NCBI GenBank assembly: GCA_937888895.1
Contig: CALASV010000336.1
Span: 1-11,644 of the forward strand
Length of the DNA: 11,644 nucleotides
DNA from: an uncultured Clostridia bacterium
GTDB taxonomy: Bacteria; Bacillota; Clostridia; Lachnospirales; Lachnospiraceae
Direction: 5' to 3'
Of the stretch, positions 1-5,873 are shown piece by piece (position 1 is the first letter of the stretch; each line of letters opens with the position of its first letter). The notes below the pieces were generated by a model. It saw only the letters and a list, made by a program, of their open reading frames with translations. It did no database searches and was not told the DNA's origin. A program made the translations under genes and the position numbers.

Positions 1-306
1 CCATTCGAAAAAATCACCCTCAACTTACCAACCATTATAATCGATATTGAATTTAGGTTTAAAAAAAGTTAATTCCTTACTAATGCATCCCATGTAAGTA
101 TTGCCAAAATAGATTTCAAACTTTGGCAACCATGTTAAAACTCGCTCTTTTACAGTACCAATTTCATTGCCAAGTGCATCAAATATTTTCAAACAATGTC
201 CCCATGCAAGTTGTCCTTGTACTGTATACATGGTGTTTCCATATTCATCATAAATATCATAACTATCAAACCATGAAAAAAATCTTTGTTTAAATAATAA
301 CTTCAT
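1..306 (-). pseudogene. LURP-one-related (LOR/YxjI-like) protein, interrupted by an in-frame stop and cut by the window edge
   Basis: From the ATG at 306 the frame gives 93 residues beginning MKLLFKQRFFSWFDSYDIYD and ending KPKFNIDYNGW, then a TAA at 25-27. The same frame then continues VEGDFFEW to the window edge. LOR/YxjI-family proteins are about 160 residues, and a KPKF..GW.VEGDFFEW run is the continuous family pattern as I recall it, so the stop appears to replace one internal codon (CAA or CAG to TAA would be a single change). The start is supported by AGGAGGTG (315-322) eight bases upstream. The family has a tubby-like barrel fold with no settled bacterial function. I infer a recent nonsense mutation, a sequencing error, or a genuinely shortened product. 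The part after position 1 is not visible. Confidence 0.7.
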
Positions 307-341
307 AAATGAAACACCTCCTGTTGAAATTCTATATCATA

Positions 342-370
342 AGTTTACTATTTATGAAAATTCCAGTCAA
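342..370 (-). promoter_or_regulatory. Sigma-A-type promoter for the LOR gene
   Basis: On the - strand TTGACT (370-365) is followed by a 17-base spacer and TAAACT (347-342), 36 bases before the ATG at 306. The -35 matches 5/6 and the -10 matches 4/6 of the consensus. It starts only three bases after the terminator hairpin of the upstream unit, as expected for a separate transcript. Confidence 0.5.
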
Positions 371-373
371 TAA

Positions 374-412
374 AAACATCTCATTCTATGAATATGATAG
401 AATGAGATGTTT
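374..412 (-). terminator. Rho-independent terminator after the oxidoreductase/acetyltransferase unit
   Basis: A perfect 16-bp inverted repeat (374-389 with 397-412) with a 7-base loop is followed on the - strand by TTTATT, giving a run of five T from the end of the stem. It lies about 110 bases downstream of the acetyltransferase stop. The stem is AT-rich, so strength is uncertain. The 421-522 stretch between it and the gene holds only an AT-alternating tract and no supported gene. Confidence 0.65.
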
Positions 413-522
413 CTATTTATTATAGAAAAAGCACCCACAAATATATATAATATATGAAGAGAAGGAATGATAAATATCCATATATCTTTTACACATCCAT
501 AGGAGCTTATTTCGTTTAAGAA

Positions 523-1155
523 TTATTCAACACCTAATGTTTCATGTACTTCTTTCCAGTTGATTTTATTATTTTTAAAATAATATTCTTTATCACGATC
601 ATTGATTGGGCGCATTACTTTACATGGATTACCAACTGCTACAACATTTGCAGGAATGTCCTTAGTTACAATACTACCTGCTCCAATGACAGTATTATCA
701 CCAATTGTAACGCCTGGCATAACAATAACACCAGCACCTAACCAACAGTTTTTCCCAATATGTATTGGTGCATTATACTGATATCCATTTTGTCTCAATT
801 CAGGTAAGATTGGATGGCCTGCTGTAGCAATTACTACATTTGGTCCAAACATAGTATAATCCCCAACATAAATATGCGTATCATCTACTAATGTCAAATT
901 AAAATTAGCATACACATGATGTCCAAAATGTACATGACGACCACCAAAATTAGAACGAAATGGTGGTTCAATATAACAACCTTCTCCTATCTCTGCAAAC
1001 ATTTCTTTTAACATTTGCTCTCTTTTCTCCATTTCTAATGGACGAGTTGCATTAAAATCATATAACTTATTTAAGCACAACAACTGCTCTCTCATAATTT
1101 CATCATCACCAGATAAATACAAGTCTCCTGTATGCATTTTATCTTTCATGCTCAT
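523..1155 (-). CDS. Sugar O-acetyltransferase, LacA/Maa (maltose/galactoside acetyltransferase) family
   Basis: Predicted 210-residue cytosolic enzyme that moves an acetyl group from acetyl-CoA to a sugar hydroxyl. An N-terminal Mac-type helical region (about residues 5-60, with the MREQLLCLNKLYDFN stretch) precedes a left-handed beta-helix of hexapeptide repeats (about 70-185; IGKNCWLGAGVIVMPGVTIG and following turns). The family's catalytic histidine is H114 in TAGHP. The C-terminal INDRDKEYYF stretch also matches the LacA type, and length is close to the roughly 200-residue norm. I chose the ATG at 1155 (MSMKDK) because AAGGAG sits ten bases upstream; the longer frame from 1188 would overlap the upstream gene by 29 bp. 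Only 4 bp separate it from the oxidoreductase stop, so co-transcription is likely. The true acceptor cannot be told from sequence. Confidence 0.9.
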   Translation of the reverse strand: MSMKDKMHTGDLYLSGDDEIMREQLLCLNKLYDFNATRPLEMEKREQMLKEMFAEIGEGCYIEPPFRSNFGGRHVHFGHHVYANFNLTLVDDTHIYVGDYTMFGPNVVIATAGHPILPELRQNGYQYNAPIHIGKNCWLGAGVIVMPGVTIGDNTVIGAGSIVTKDIPANVVAVGNPCKVMRPINDRDKEYYFKNNKINWKEVHETLGVE

Positions 1156-1159
1156 TGTT

Positions 1160-2137
1160 CTAATTCTCCTTTTCCTGAGGATATACAACGCCCCACTCTT
1201 TTCTAAAACTATCCATTAACTCCATCATATAAATCGTTTCTACAAATGGCATAGAAATACTTTCTAACTTTCCTTGCTGAATGCATTCTACTACTTCTAC
1301 AAATTCATATTCATATCCACTAATTTGTGGTGGAATTTGTACTGTTTTTATCAATTTATCTTCTAAATCATACACCGAAATAGACTGTGGATTGATAATA
1401 TTTTCTACTACAATGTGACCTTTTTCCCCATAGAAAATACCTCTTGTATCATTCTGATAAAACATACTATGTTCTAACTCTGCCACTTTGCCATCGTTAT
1501 AGAATAATGTCATTTTCTCTGTTCCATCTACACCTGTTTCTGTCAACTCAACCGAACTTTCTACTCTGTCAAATTCTGTTCCACAATGCATAATGACAAA
1601 ATTAAGTCCATATACTCCTAAATCAAGCAACGTACCACCTGCTAATTCTGGACGAATCAAACGAGGTACATGAGAAATTGGCGCACATAAATTTGCTGTC
1701 ACTCTAGTTACTGTTCCAATCATTCCACTTTCTACTACAGCATCAATTAAATATCTTGATGGCATATATCTAGGCCAAATAGCTTCTGCTACAAATAATC
1801 CTTTTTCCTTGGACAATCTTTGAATCTCTTTTGCTTGTTCTGCGTTCAAAGTAAATGCCTTTTCACACAATACATGTTTTCCATACTCTAAACAAAGCTT
1901 CATATCTTCAAAATGTCTCGAATGAGGTGTAGCAATATAAACAAACTCTACTTCTTTATCAGCCACTAATTCCTCATAACTCCCATACGCTTTTGTAAAT
2001 CCATATTTTTCTGCTACTTGCTTTGCCTTTTCCAAAGTTCTAGAAGCTATCGCATAACACTCGATTTGTTCTAACTTTTTTAATGTTGGAACAACACCAC
2101 CAACAATACCACCTGTACCAAGTATTCCTATTTTCAC
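1160..2137 (-). CDS. Gfo/Idh/MocA family NAD(P)-dependent oxidoreductase
   Basis: Predicted 325-residue dehydrogenase acting on a sugar, polyol or dihydrodiol-like substrate. The N-terminal Rossmann domain carries GILGTGGIVGG (residues 4-14), ATPHSRH (69-75) and the family's EK motif as CEKAFTLN (91-98). The C-terminal domain has GGTLLDLGVYGLNF (167-180), with D172 and Y176 in the usual catalytic positions. WPRYMP (121-126) resembles the dihydrodiol-dehydrogenase subgroup. The GTG start at 2137 is preferred: AAAGGAG (2154-2148) lies ten bases upstream and would fall inside the coding region if the ATG at 2164 or 2200 were used, and translation from GTG begins right at the Rossmann strand. A -10-like TATAAG lies at 2174-2169 with no good -35. 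It is probably co-transcribed with the acetyltransferase; a role in modified-sugar metabolism is inference. Confidence 0.88.
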   Translation of the reverse strand: MKIGILGTGGIVGGVVPTLKKLEQIECYAIASRTLEKAKQVAEKYGFTKAYGSYEELVADKEVEFVYIATPHSRHFEDMKLCLEYGKHVLCEKAFTLNAEQAKEIQRLSKEKGLFVAEAIWPRYMPSRYLIDAVVESGMIGTVTRVTANLCAPISHVPRLIRPELAGGTLLDLGVYGLNFVIMHCGTEFDRVESSVELTETGVDGTEKMTLFYNDGKVAELEHSMFYQNDTRGIFYGEKGHIVVENIINPQSISVYDLEDKLIKTVQIPPQISGYEYEFVEVVECIQQGKLESISMPFVETIYMMELMDSFRKEWGVVYPQEKEN

Positions 2138-2214
2138 TTTACCTTTTCTCCTTTCATTCTTCATCAATCTTATAGTAAAGCGGACACTCGCAATTCGCAT
2201 TCGCTACTTGCTCG

Positions 2215-2364
2215 TGAACGCAGGCAACTTCGTTGCTTGTCAGTTGGAGCTTTTCTATCTCCAACTGACACAAAAATCCCCCTTACCCACCACTTAATGC
2301 TCTACGCATTTGAAGTGGGGGATTGTTTGTCTGCGTTCAAATAAAGCTAATATTTGAACGCAGA
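2215..2364. repeat. Dense palindrome cluster, possibly an IS200/IS605-type end or non-autonomous derivative
   Basis: Four hairpins lie in about 150 bp with no gene: GCAAC-TTC-GTTGC (2224-2236); a perfect 12-bp stem (2238-2249 with 2259-2270); a compound stem (2275-2324); and a perfect 14-bp stem (2330-2343 with 2351-2364). The 9-mer CTGCGTTCA occurs three times: inverted at 2215-2223, direct at 2331-2339 and inverted at 2355-2363, so copies bracket the cluster. The compound hairpin, with an AATCCCCC arm and a CCACTT/AAGTGG inner stem, resembles ends I associate with IS200/IS605 (tnpB-carrying) elements of clostridia. No transposase is present. The mobile-element reading is inference; a structured RNA or a set of terminators is the alternative. 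Confidence 0.5.
2272..2324 (-). terminator. Candidate terminator hairpin downstream of rpmH
   Basis: On the - strand AATCCCCC (2324-2317) can pair with GGGGGATT (2282-2275), closing a loop that itself folds (ACTT/AAGT and GCATT/AATGC arms), and is followed by a short T-run (2276-2272). It lies about 70 bases beyond the rpmH stop and before the oxidoreductase. It is also the core of the palindrome cluster, so termination may be secondary to another origin. Confidence 0.4.
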
Positions 2365-2372
2365 AGAATAGA

Positions 2373-2397
2373 ATAGGTCACAATATATGCGACCTAT
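2373..2397 (-). terminator. Short hairpin overlapping the rpmH stop codon
   Basis: ATAGGTC (2373-2379) pairs with GACCTAT (2391-2397) around an 11-base loop. The rpmH stop (2396-2394) lies in the stem. The following - strand sequence TCTATTCTTC is only a weak T-rich tail, so it may slow rather than end transcription. Confidence 0.3.
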
Positions 2398-2531
2398 GCG
2401 GATATTTTATGTCTGCCTTTTGCTCTTCTTGCGGATAAAACCTTTCTTCCGTTAGCAGTGCTCATTCTAGAACGAAAACCATGAACTTTAGCACGCTGTC
2501 TCTTCTTAGGCTGAAATGTCATCTTTGCCAT
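2394..2531 (-). CDS. rpmH: 50S ribosomal protein L34
   Basis: A 45-residue, strongly basic protein of the large ribosomal subunit. The family core is plain: MTFQPKKRQRAKVHGFR followed by RMSTANGRKVLSARRAKGRH. Length fits the 44-45 residue norm. The start at 2531 (MAKMTF) is set by GGAGGTG eight bases upstream (AAGGAGGTGTAACAGACATG); longer readings from 2615 are upstream sequence. It is divergent from dnaA, the usual place at Firmicutes origins. Unusually, no rnpA follows: the - strand beyond the stop is non-coding repeat-like DNA and then unrelated metabolic genes. Confidence 0.98.
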   Translation of the reverse strand: MAKMTFQPKKRQRAKVHGFRSRMSTANGRKVLSARRAKGRHKISA

Positions 2532-2619
2532 GTCTGTTACACCTCCTTCATACCTATTGCCAACAAAGTAAATACCCCTCTTACACATACTTACTTTAAA
2601 ATGGACAAACAACATCGTT

Positions 2620-2648
2620 ATTATAGTTTAAAATTGTTTTTCCGTCAA
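2620..2648 (-). promoter_or_regulatory. rpmH promoter
   Basis: On the - strand TTGACG (2648-2643), a 17-base spacer and a perfect TATAAT (2625-2620) lie 89 bases upstream of the rpmH start. This is a near-consensus sigma-A promoter, as expected for a ribosomal protein gene. The intervening leader of roughly 80 bases shows no evident riboswitch. Confidence 0.85.
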
Positions 2649-2696
2649 GCGAATTTTCACAATATACTTGATTTATTTGCATTTCCCTCATTTTTT

Positions 2697-2705
2697 TGAT
2701 ATAAT
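2697..2705 (+). promoter_or_regulatory. dnaA promoter (extended -10)
   Basis: TGATATAAT is a perfect extended -10 (TGnTATAAT) 35 bases before the dnaA ATG. The -35 at 17-base spacing (TTGCAT, 2677-2682) is poor, which the TG extension can offset. No TTATCCACA box lies between rpmH and dnaA, so direct DnaA autorepression at this promoter is not evident from the sequence. Confidence 0.7.
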
Positions 2706-2740
2706 AAATTAGGTATGCTATTGAAAAAACGGAGGACTCT

Positions 2741-4075
2741 ATGGAAAAAATATTAAGAGAAAAATGGAATGATATATTAGAGTTTATGAAAACAGAATAT
2801 AACCTCACAAAGGTGGCTTACGAAACATGGCTACTCCCTTTAGCTGTACATTCTGTCAAAGATAATACCATTATCATTACCATAGATGATTCTAAAGTCG
2901 GTACTTTCAGTGTAGATTTCATCAAAAACAAATATGGACAATTTTTAAAAACAGCCATTGCAGAAGTACTTCATAAAGACTATGAAATCAAGTACGAATT
3001 GTTAAGTAAGGCTCCTATAAAATCTGCTCCTGTTGTACGGAAAAACGACAGTTACAAAAACTTAAATCCTAAATACACCTTTGACACCTTTGTCATTGGC
3101 GACAATAATAAGTTCGCACATGCTGCCGCCCTCGCAGTTGCAGAAAGTCCCGGACAAGTTTACAATCCTCTTTTTATCTACGGAGGAGTGGGGCTTGGAA
3201 AAACCCATCTGATGCATTCGGTGGCTCATTACTTTTTAGAGAACAATCCCGATGCTAAAGTAATGTATATCACAAGTGAAAAATTCACAACCGAGCTGAT
3301 TCATTCCATTCGAAATCAAACAACGATTGAATTTCGAGAAAAATATCGCAATAACGATATCCTTCTTATTGACGATATTCAATTTATTAGTGGTAAGGAA
3401 AGTACGCAAGAGGAGTTTTTCCACACCTTTAATGCCCTATACGAAACCAAAAAACAAATTATTATTTCTAGTGACCGTCCTCCAAAAGAAATTAAAACAT
3501 TAGAAGACCGTCTTTGTTCGCGTTTTGAATGGGGAGTCATTGCTGATATTCAAAGTCCTGATTATGAAACAAGAATGGCTATTTTAAACAAAAAAGCAGA
3601 AGATGATGGACTTTACATTGACTCTGCAATATTAGAATATATTGCTGCCAATGTAAAGTCCAACATTCGTGAACTAGAAGGTAGTTTAAATAAATTAATT
3701 GCTTTATCTAAATTAAAAAAACAAAACATTACGATGACGCTCGCAACAGAAGCAATCCATGACTATGTAAGCTCTGATGTAAAACGCACCGTAACCCTTT
3801 CCTATATTGTCAACATTGTGGCTGACCATTTTAATCTAACACCACAAGAGATTTATTCCAAAAACCGTAGTAGTAAAATTGCTTATCCTCGTCAAATTGC
3901 TATGTATATGTGTCGTAAGTATTTAGATATGTCTCTCACTGATATCGGAAAATTGATAGGAGATAAAGACCATACTACTGTCATGCATGCGGTAAAACGA
4001 ATTGAAGAAGACTTAAAAAAGAATCAATCACTTCAAACTGCATTAGATGTTTTATTGAAAAAATTAAATCTTTAA
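2741..4075 (+). CDS. dnaA: Chromosomal replication initiator DnaA
   Basis: ATP-dependent initiator that binds the DnaA boxes just downstream and melts the origin. Its 444 residues match the usual size (B. subtilis about 446). Domain I is residues 1-85; the linker (about 86-108) is short. The AAA+ domain III carries Walker A GGVGLGKTH (148-156), Walker B LLIDDIQF (208-215), sensor 1 IISSD (241-245), the box VII region RLCSRFEWG (257-265) with the arginine finger, and sensor 2 SNIRELEG (307-314). Domain IV binds DNA through the basic loop KNRSSKIAYPRQIAMY (374-389) and the signature DKDHTTVMHAVKRIE (408-422). GGAGG sits five bases before the ATG. All key residues are present, so it should be active. 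Confidence 0.99.
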   Translation: MEKILREKWNDILEFMKTEYNLTKVAYETWLLPLAVHSVKDNTIIITIDDSKVGTFSVDFIKNKYGQFLKTAIAEVLHKDYEIKYELLSKAPIKSAPVVRKNDSYKNLNPKYTFDTFVIGDNNKFAHAAALAVAESPGQVYNPLFIYGGVGLGKTHLMHSVAHYFLENNPDAKVMYITSEKFTTELIHSIRNQTTIEFREKYRNNDILLIDDIQFISGKESTQEEFFHTFNALYETKKQIIISSDRPPKEIKTLEDRLCSRFEWGVIADIQSPDYETRMAILNKKAEDDGLYIDSAILEYIAANVKSNIRELEGSLNKLIALSKLKKQNITMTLATEAIHDYVSSDVKRTVTLSYIVNIVADHFNLTPQEIYSKNRSSKIAYPRQIAMYMCRKYLDMSLTDIGKLIGDKDHTTVMHAVKRIEEDLKKNQSLQTALDVLLKKLNL

Positions 4076-4116
4076 TGCAATGAAATATTCGCTATCGTTA
4101 GCTATAACTAACCAAA

Positions 4117-4146
4117 AAGTTAACACTTTTTAACAAATGTTAACTT
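4117..4146. repeat. Helically phased TTAAC triplet within a 9-bp inverted repeat
   Basis: TTAAC occurs at 4120, 4130 and 4140, exactly one helical turn apart. The outer copies sit in a perfect inverted repeat (AAGTTAACA 4117-4125 with TGTTAACTT 4138-4146). It lies between the dnaA stop and the first DnaA box. It could be a protein-binding site at the origin or a weak dnaA terminator without a T-run; the choice is open. Confidence 0.4.
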
Positions 4147-4178
4147 GCATACATTAATATAGAAGATACTCAAACGAG

Positions 4179-4223
4179 TTATCCACAAAATGTGGATAAC
4201 TTTTGTGGATAACCTGTGGATAA
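4179..4223. promoter_or_regulatory. DnaA-box cluster A (boxes 1-4)
   Basis: Perfect 9-mers at 4179-4187 (+), 4191-4199 (-), 4204-4212 (-) and 4215-4223 (-). Starts are 12, 13 and 11 bp apart, close to one helical turn. Boxes 1 and 2 form an 11-bp palindrome around a 3-bp centre (4177-4187 with 4191-4201). Confidence 0.96.
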
Positions 4224-4262
4224 CTCGTTTTTGGGGATTTTTTACAACGAACAATCAAAAAG

Positions 4263-4305
4263 TTATCCACAAATTATCCACATAGTTATCCACAGGTTAT
4301 CCACA
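4263..4305 (+). promoter_or_regulatory. DnaA-box cluster B (boxes 5-8)
   Basis: Four perfect + strand 9-mers at 4263-4271, 4274-4282, 4286-4294 and 4297-4305, with starts 11, 12 and 11 bp apart. The cluster faces the reversed boxes 2-4 across about 40 bp of box-free DNA (4224-4262). Confidence 0.96.
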
Positions 4306-4308
4306 TTT

Positions 4309-4338
4309 TTGACCCTTAAAAAATCCTTTATTTATACG
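4309..4338 (+). promoter_or_regulatory. Possible dnaN promoter inside oriC
   Basis: TTGACC (4309-4314, 5/6) and TATACG (4333-4338, 4/6) are separated by 18 bases, between DnaA-box clusters B and C. dnaN starts 132 bases beyond. If used, DnaA bound on both sides would couple dnaN expression to origin occupancy. Weak match; offered as a candidate only. Confidence 0.35.
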
Positions 4339-4350
4339 GGTTTGAGGCAC

Positions 4351-4368
4351 TTATCCACATTATCCACA
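4351..4368 (+). promoter_or_regulatory. DnaA-box cluster C: abutting tandem pair next to the unwinding site
   Basis: Two perfect 9-mers (4351-4359 and 4360-4368) touch with no gap. Their position and orientation match B. subtilis boxes 6 and 7, which load DnaA onto the adjacent trio array. Confidence 0.95.
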
Positions 4369-4372
4369 GCCC

Positions 4373-4384
4373 CTACTACTACTA
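4373..4384 (+). promoter_or_regulatory. DnaA-trio array
   Basis: Four consecutive CTA triplets on the + strand read as 3'-GAT-5' trios on the opposite strand, the consensus single-strand DnaA site. A four-base GCCC spacer separates them from the tandem boxes; looser trios (CAA, TAA, TTA) follow. Established in B. subtilis; here assigned by sequence match. Confidence 0.85.
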
Positions 4385-4440
4385 CAATAATTAATATCTG
4401 TATTAATTAATTAATTAATGCATTTTCCAACTTTTTATTA
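4385..4440. other. AT-rich DNA unwinding element
   Basis: Nearly pure A/T, with a perfect 18-bp palindrome of ATTA units (4402-4419) and an overlapping 9-bp stem with a 4-base loop (4388-4396 with 4401-4409). It directly follows the trio array and is where strand opening is expected to start. Confidence 0.8.
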
Positions 4441-4470
4441 TTACGAAAAAAATCGGAAGGAGTCATTTTA

Positions 4471-5580
4471 ATGAAAATCACATGTAAAAAAACAGATATC
4501 CTAAATAGTGTTAACATTTCATTGAAGGCAGTTCCTACTAAAACAACGATGCCTATTTTGGAATGTATCATCATTCAAACAACAACAGATACTATTAAAT
4601 TTATCACGAACGATATGGAATTAGGAATTGAAACAATCGTAAATGGTAATGTTCTTGAAAAAGGTAGCGTAGCGATTGATGCAAAAATTTTCGCTGACAT
4701 TATTCGCAAACTTCCAGATAGTGATGTAACAATTTTCACCGATGCGAACTATATGATAACTATTAGTTGTGAAAAATCAGTATTTACGATTGCAGGAAGA
4801 AACGATGAAGAATTTCCAGCACTACCAAAAATTGAGAAAAAAGAAGCTCTAACACTTTCTCAATTTTCTTTAAAAGAAATTATTCACCAAACAGTATTTT
4901 CTATTTCCGATAACGAAAGTAATAAAATAATGACAGGTGAATTATTCGAAATCAATGGAAATGAATTTAAAGTAGTATCTTTAGATGGTTATAGAATTTC
5001 TATTAGAAAAATTTCATTAAAGCATGAATTTACACCAACGAAGGTAATTGTTCCAGGAAAAACATTAAATGATATTAGTAAAATTCTTTCTGGAGAAATG
5101 GAAGCAGAAATTCGTATTTATTTCACAGAAAAACATATTTTATTTGAATTTGATAACACCATTGTACTTTCTCGTTTAATTGAAGGTGAATATTATAAGA
5201 TTAATCAAATGCTTTCTGGGGATTACAGTACGAAGTTTACAATCAATCGTAGAGTATTTATGGAATGTATTGACCGAGCAACATTACTGATTAAAGAATC
5301 TGAAAAGAAACCAATTATTCTTGGAATTACAGATAATAATTTAGAATTAAAAGCAATTACAAAGCTCGGCTCAATGAATGAACAGATTGATATTGCAAAA
5401 GAAGGAAAAAATATCCAAATAGGATTTAATCCAAAATATATGATTGAAGCATTGCGTGTCATTGAAGATGAAGAGGTTACTATTTACATGACAAATCCAA
5501 AAGCACCATGTTTTATTAAAAATTCAGAAGAAAACTATATTTACCTAATTGTACCAGTAAACTTTAATATTACCAATTAA
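4471..5580 (+). CDS. dnaN: DNA polymerase III subunit beta (sliding clamp)
   Basis: A 369-residue clamp that forms a ring dimer around DNA and tethers polymerase and partner proteins. Length and three-fold domain layout (about 1-120, 125-245, 250-369) fit the family (E. coli 366, B. subtilis 378). Recognisable family stretches are KAVPTKTTMPILECI near the N terminus, ITNDMELGIET, AGRNDEEFPALP (about residues 108-119), SLDGYRISIR, and the C-terminal IYLIVPVNFN, which forms part of the partner-binding pocket. GGAAGGAG ends eight bases before the ATG. It follows oriC directly. The 83 bp to the next gene shows no clear terminator, so read-through into yaaA-recF-gyrB is plausible. Confidence 0.98.
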   Translation: MKITCKKTDILNSVNISLKAVPTKTTMPILECIIIQTTTDTIKFITNDMELGIETIVNGNVLEKGSVAIDAKIFADIIRKLPDSDVTIFTDANYMITISCEKSVFTIAGRNDEEFPALPKIEKKEALTLSQFSLKEIIHQTVFSISDNESNKIMTGELFEINGNEFKVVSLDGYRISIRKISLKHEFTPTKVIVPGKTLNDISKILSGEMEAEIRIYFTEKHILFEFDNTIVLSRLIEGEYYKINQMLSGDYSTKFTINRRVFMECIDRATLLIKESEKKPIILGITDNNLELKAITKLGSMNEQIDIAKEGKNIQIGFNPKYMIEALRVIEDEEVTIYMTNPKAPCFIKNSEENYIYLIVPVNFNITN

Positions 5581-5663
5581 AATTTTTATAAACATTAAAG
5601 AAAACAGAACAAATGGACGATATTTAATTGAAGGACTTTATTTTAGGATAGAAAGGAAATTTC

Positions 5664-5873
5664 ATGGAGGAAATTAAGTTAAGAGAAGAGTTTATAAAAC
5701 TAGGACAAGCATTAAAGGCAACAGGGCTTGTAGCATCTGGTGTAGAAGCAAAGATTGTTATTACAGAAGGCGAAGTTCTTGTCAATGGAGAAGTGGAATA
5801 TCAGAGAGGAAAAAAGCTTTATGAAGGAGATATTGTTTCCTTTCGAGGCGAACAAATTAAAATTATAAAATGA
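5664..5873 (+). CDS. yaaA: S4-domain RNA-binding protein YaaA (RlbA)
   Basis: A 69-residue protein made almost wholly of one S4 RNA-binding fold. The visible core is IKLGQALKATGLVASGVEAK (residues 11-30) and EVLVNGEVEYQRGKKLYEGD (37-56), the usual S4 turn in which VLVNG precedes a R-x-x-K-L-x-x-GD loop. B. subtilis YaaA sits at the same place between dnaN and recF and has been linked to large ribosomal subunit assembly; that function is transferred by homology. GAAAGGAAA lies just before the ATG. Its TGA overlaps the recF ATG (ATGA, 5870-5873), so the two are translationally coupled. Confidence 0.93.
   Translation: MEEIKLREEFIKLGQALKATGLVASGVEAKIVITEGEVLVNGEVEYQRGKKLYEGDIVSFRGEQIKIIK

Larger units (their letters stand above)
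4172..4440 (+). other. Chromosomal replication origin (oriC)
   Basis: The 395-bp dnaA-dnaN intergenic region holds ten perfect TTATCCACA boxes in three clusters (four, four, two), then a DnaA-trio array and an AT-rich tract that ends near dnaN. Boxes 3-4 and 7-8 form a perfect 22-bp inverted repeat (4204-4225 with 4284-4305), and box 1 with box 4 forms a perfect 16-bp inverted repeat (4172-4187 with 4215-4230). The order of tandem boxes, GC spacer, trios and AT-rich DNA is the B. subtilis basal unwinding layout. No consensus box lies upstream of dnaA, so this looks like a single-part origin rather than the two-part B. subtilis type. Confidence 0.96.

Noticed and set aside
454..521. Short + strand frames in the AT-rich gap after the acetyltransferase (for example about 22 codons from an ATG near 455)
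   Set aside because: Very short, poor start context and no recognisable sequence; they lie in the 3' tail before the terminator.
2138..2200. Longer N terminus of the oxidoreductase from ATG at 2164 or 2200
   Set aside because: The extension is unlike the family, contains the ribosome-binding site for the GTG at 2137, and reaches into repeat-like DNA.
2596..2808. Open frame on the - strand across the rpmH-dnaA gap and dnaA 5' end
   Set aside because: It overlaps both promoters and the dnaA start, lacks a ribosome-binding site and has no protein-like features.
4216..4410. A 64-codon open frame across oriC
   Set aside because: It reads through DnaA boxes and the trio array, has no ribosome-binding site and resembles no protein; it is a by-product of the repeats.
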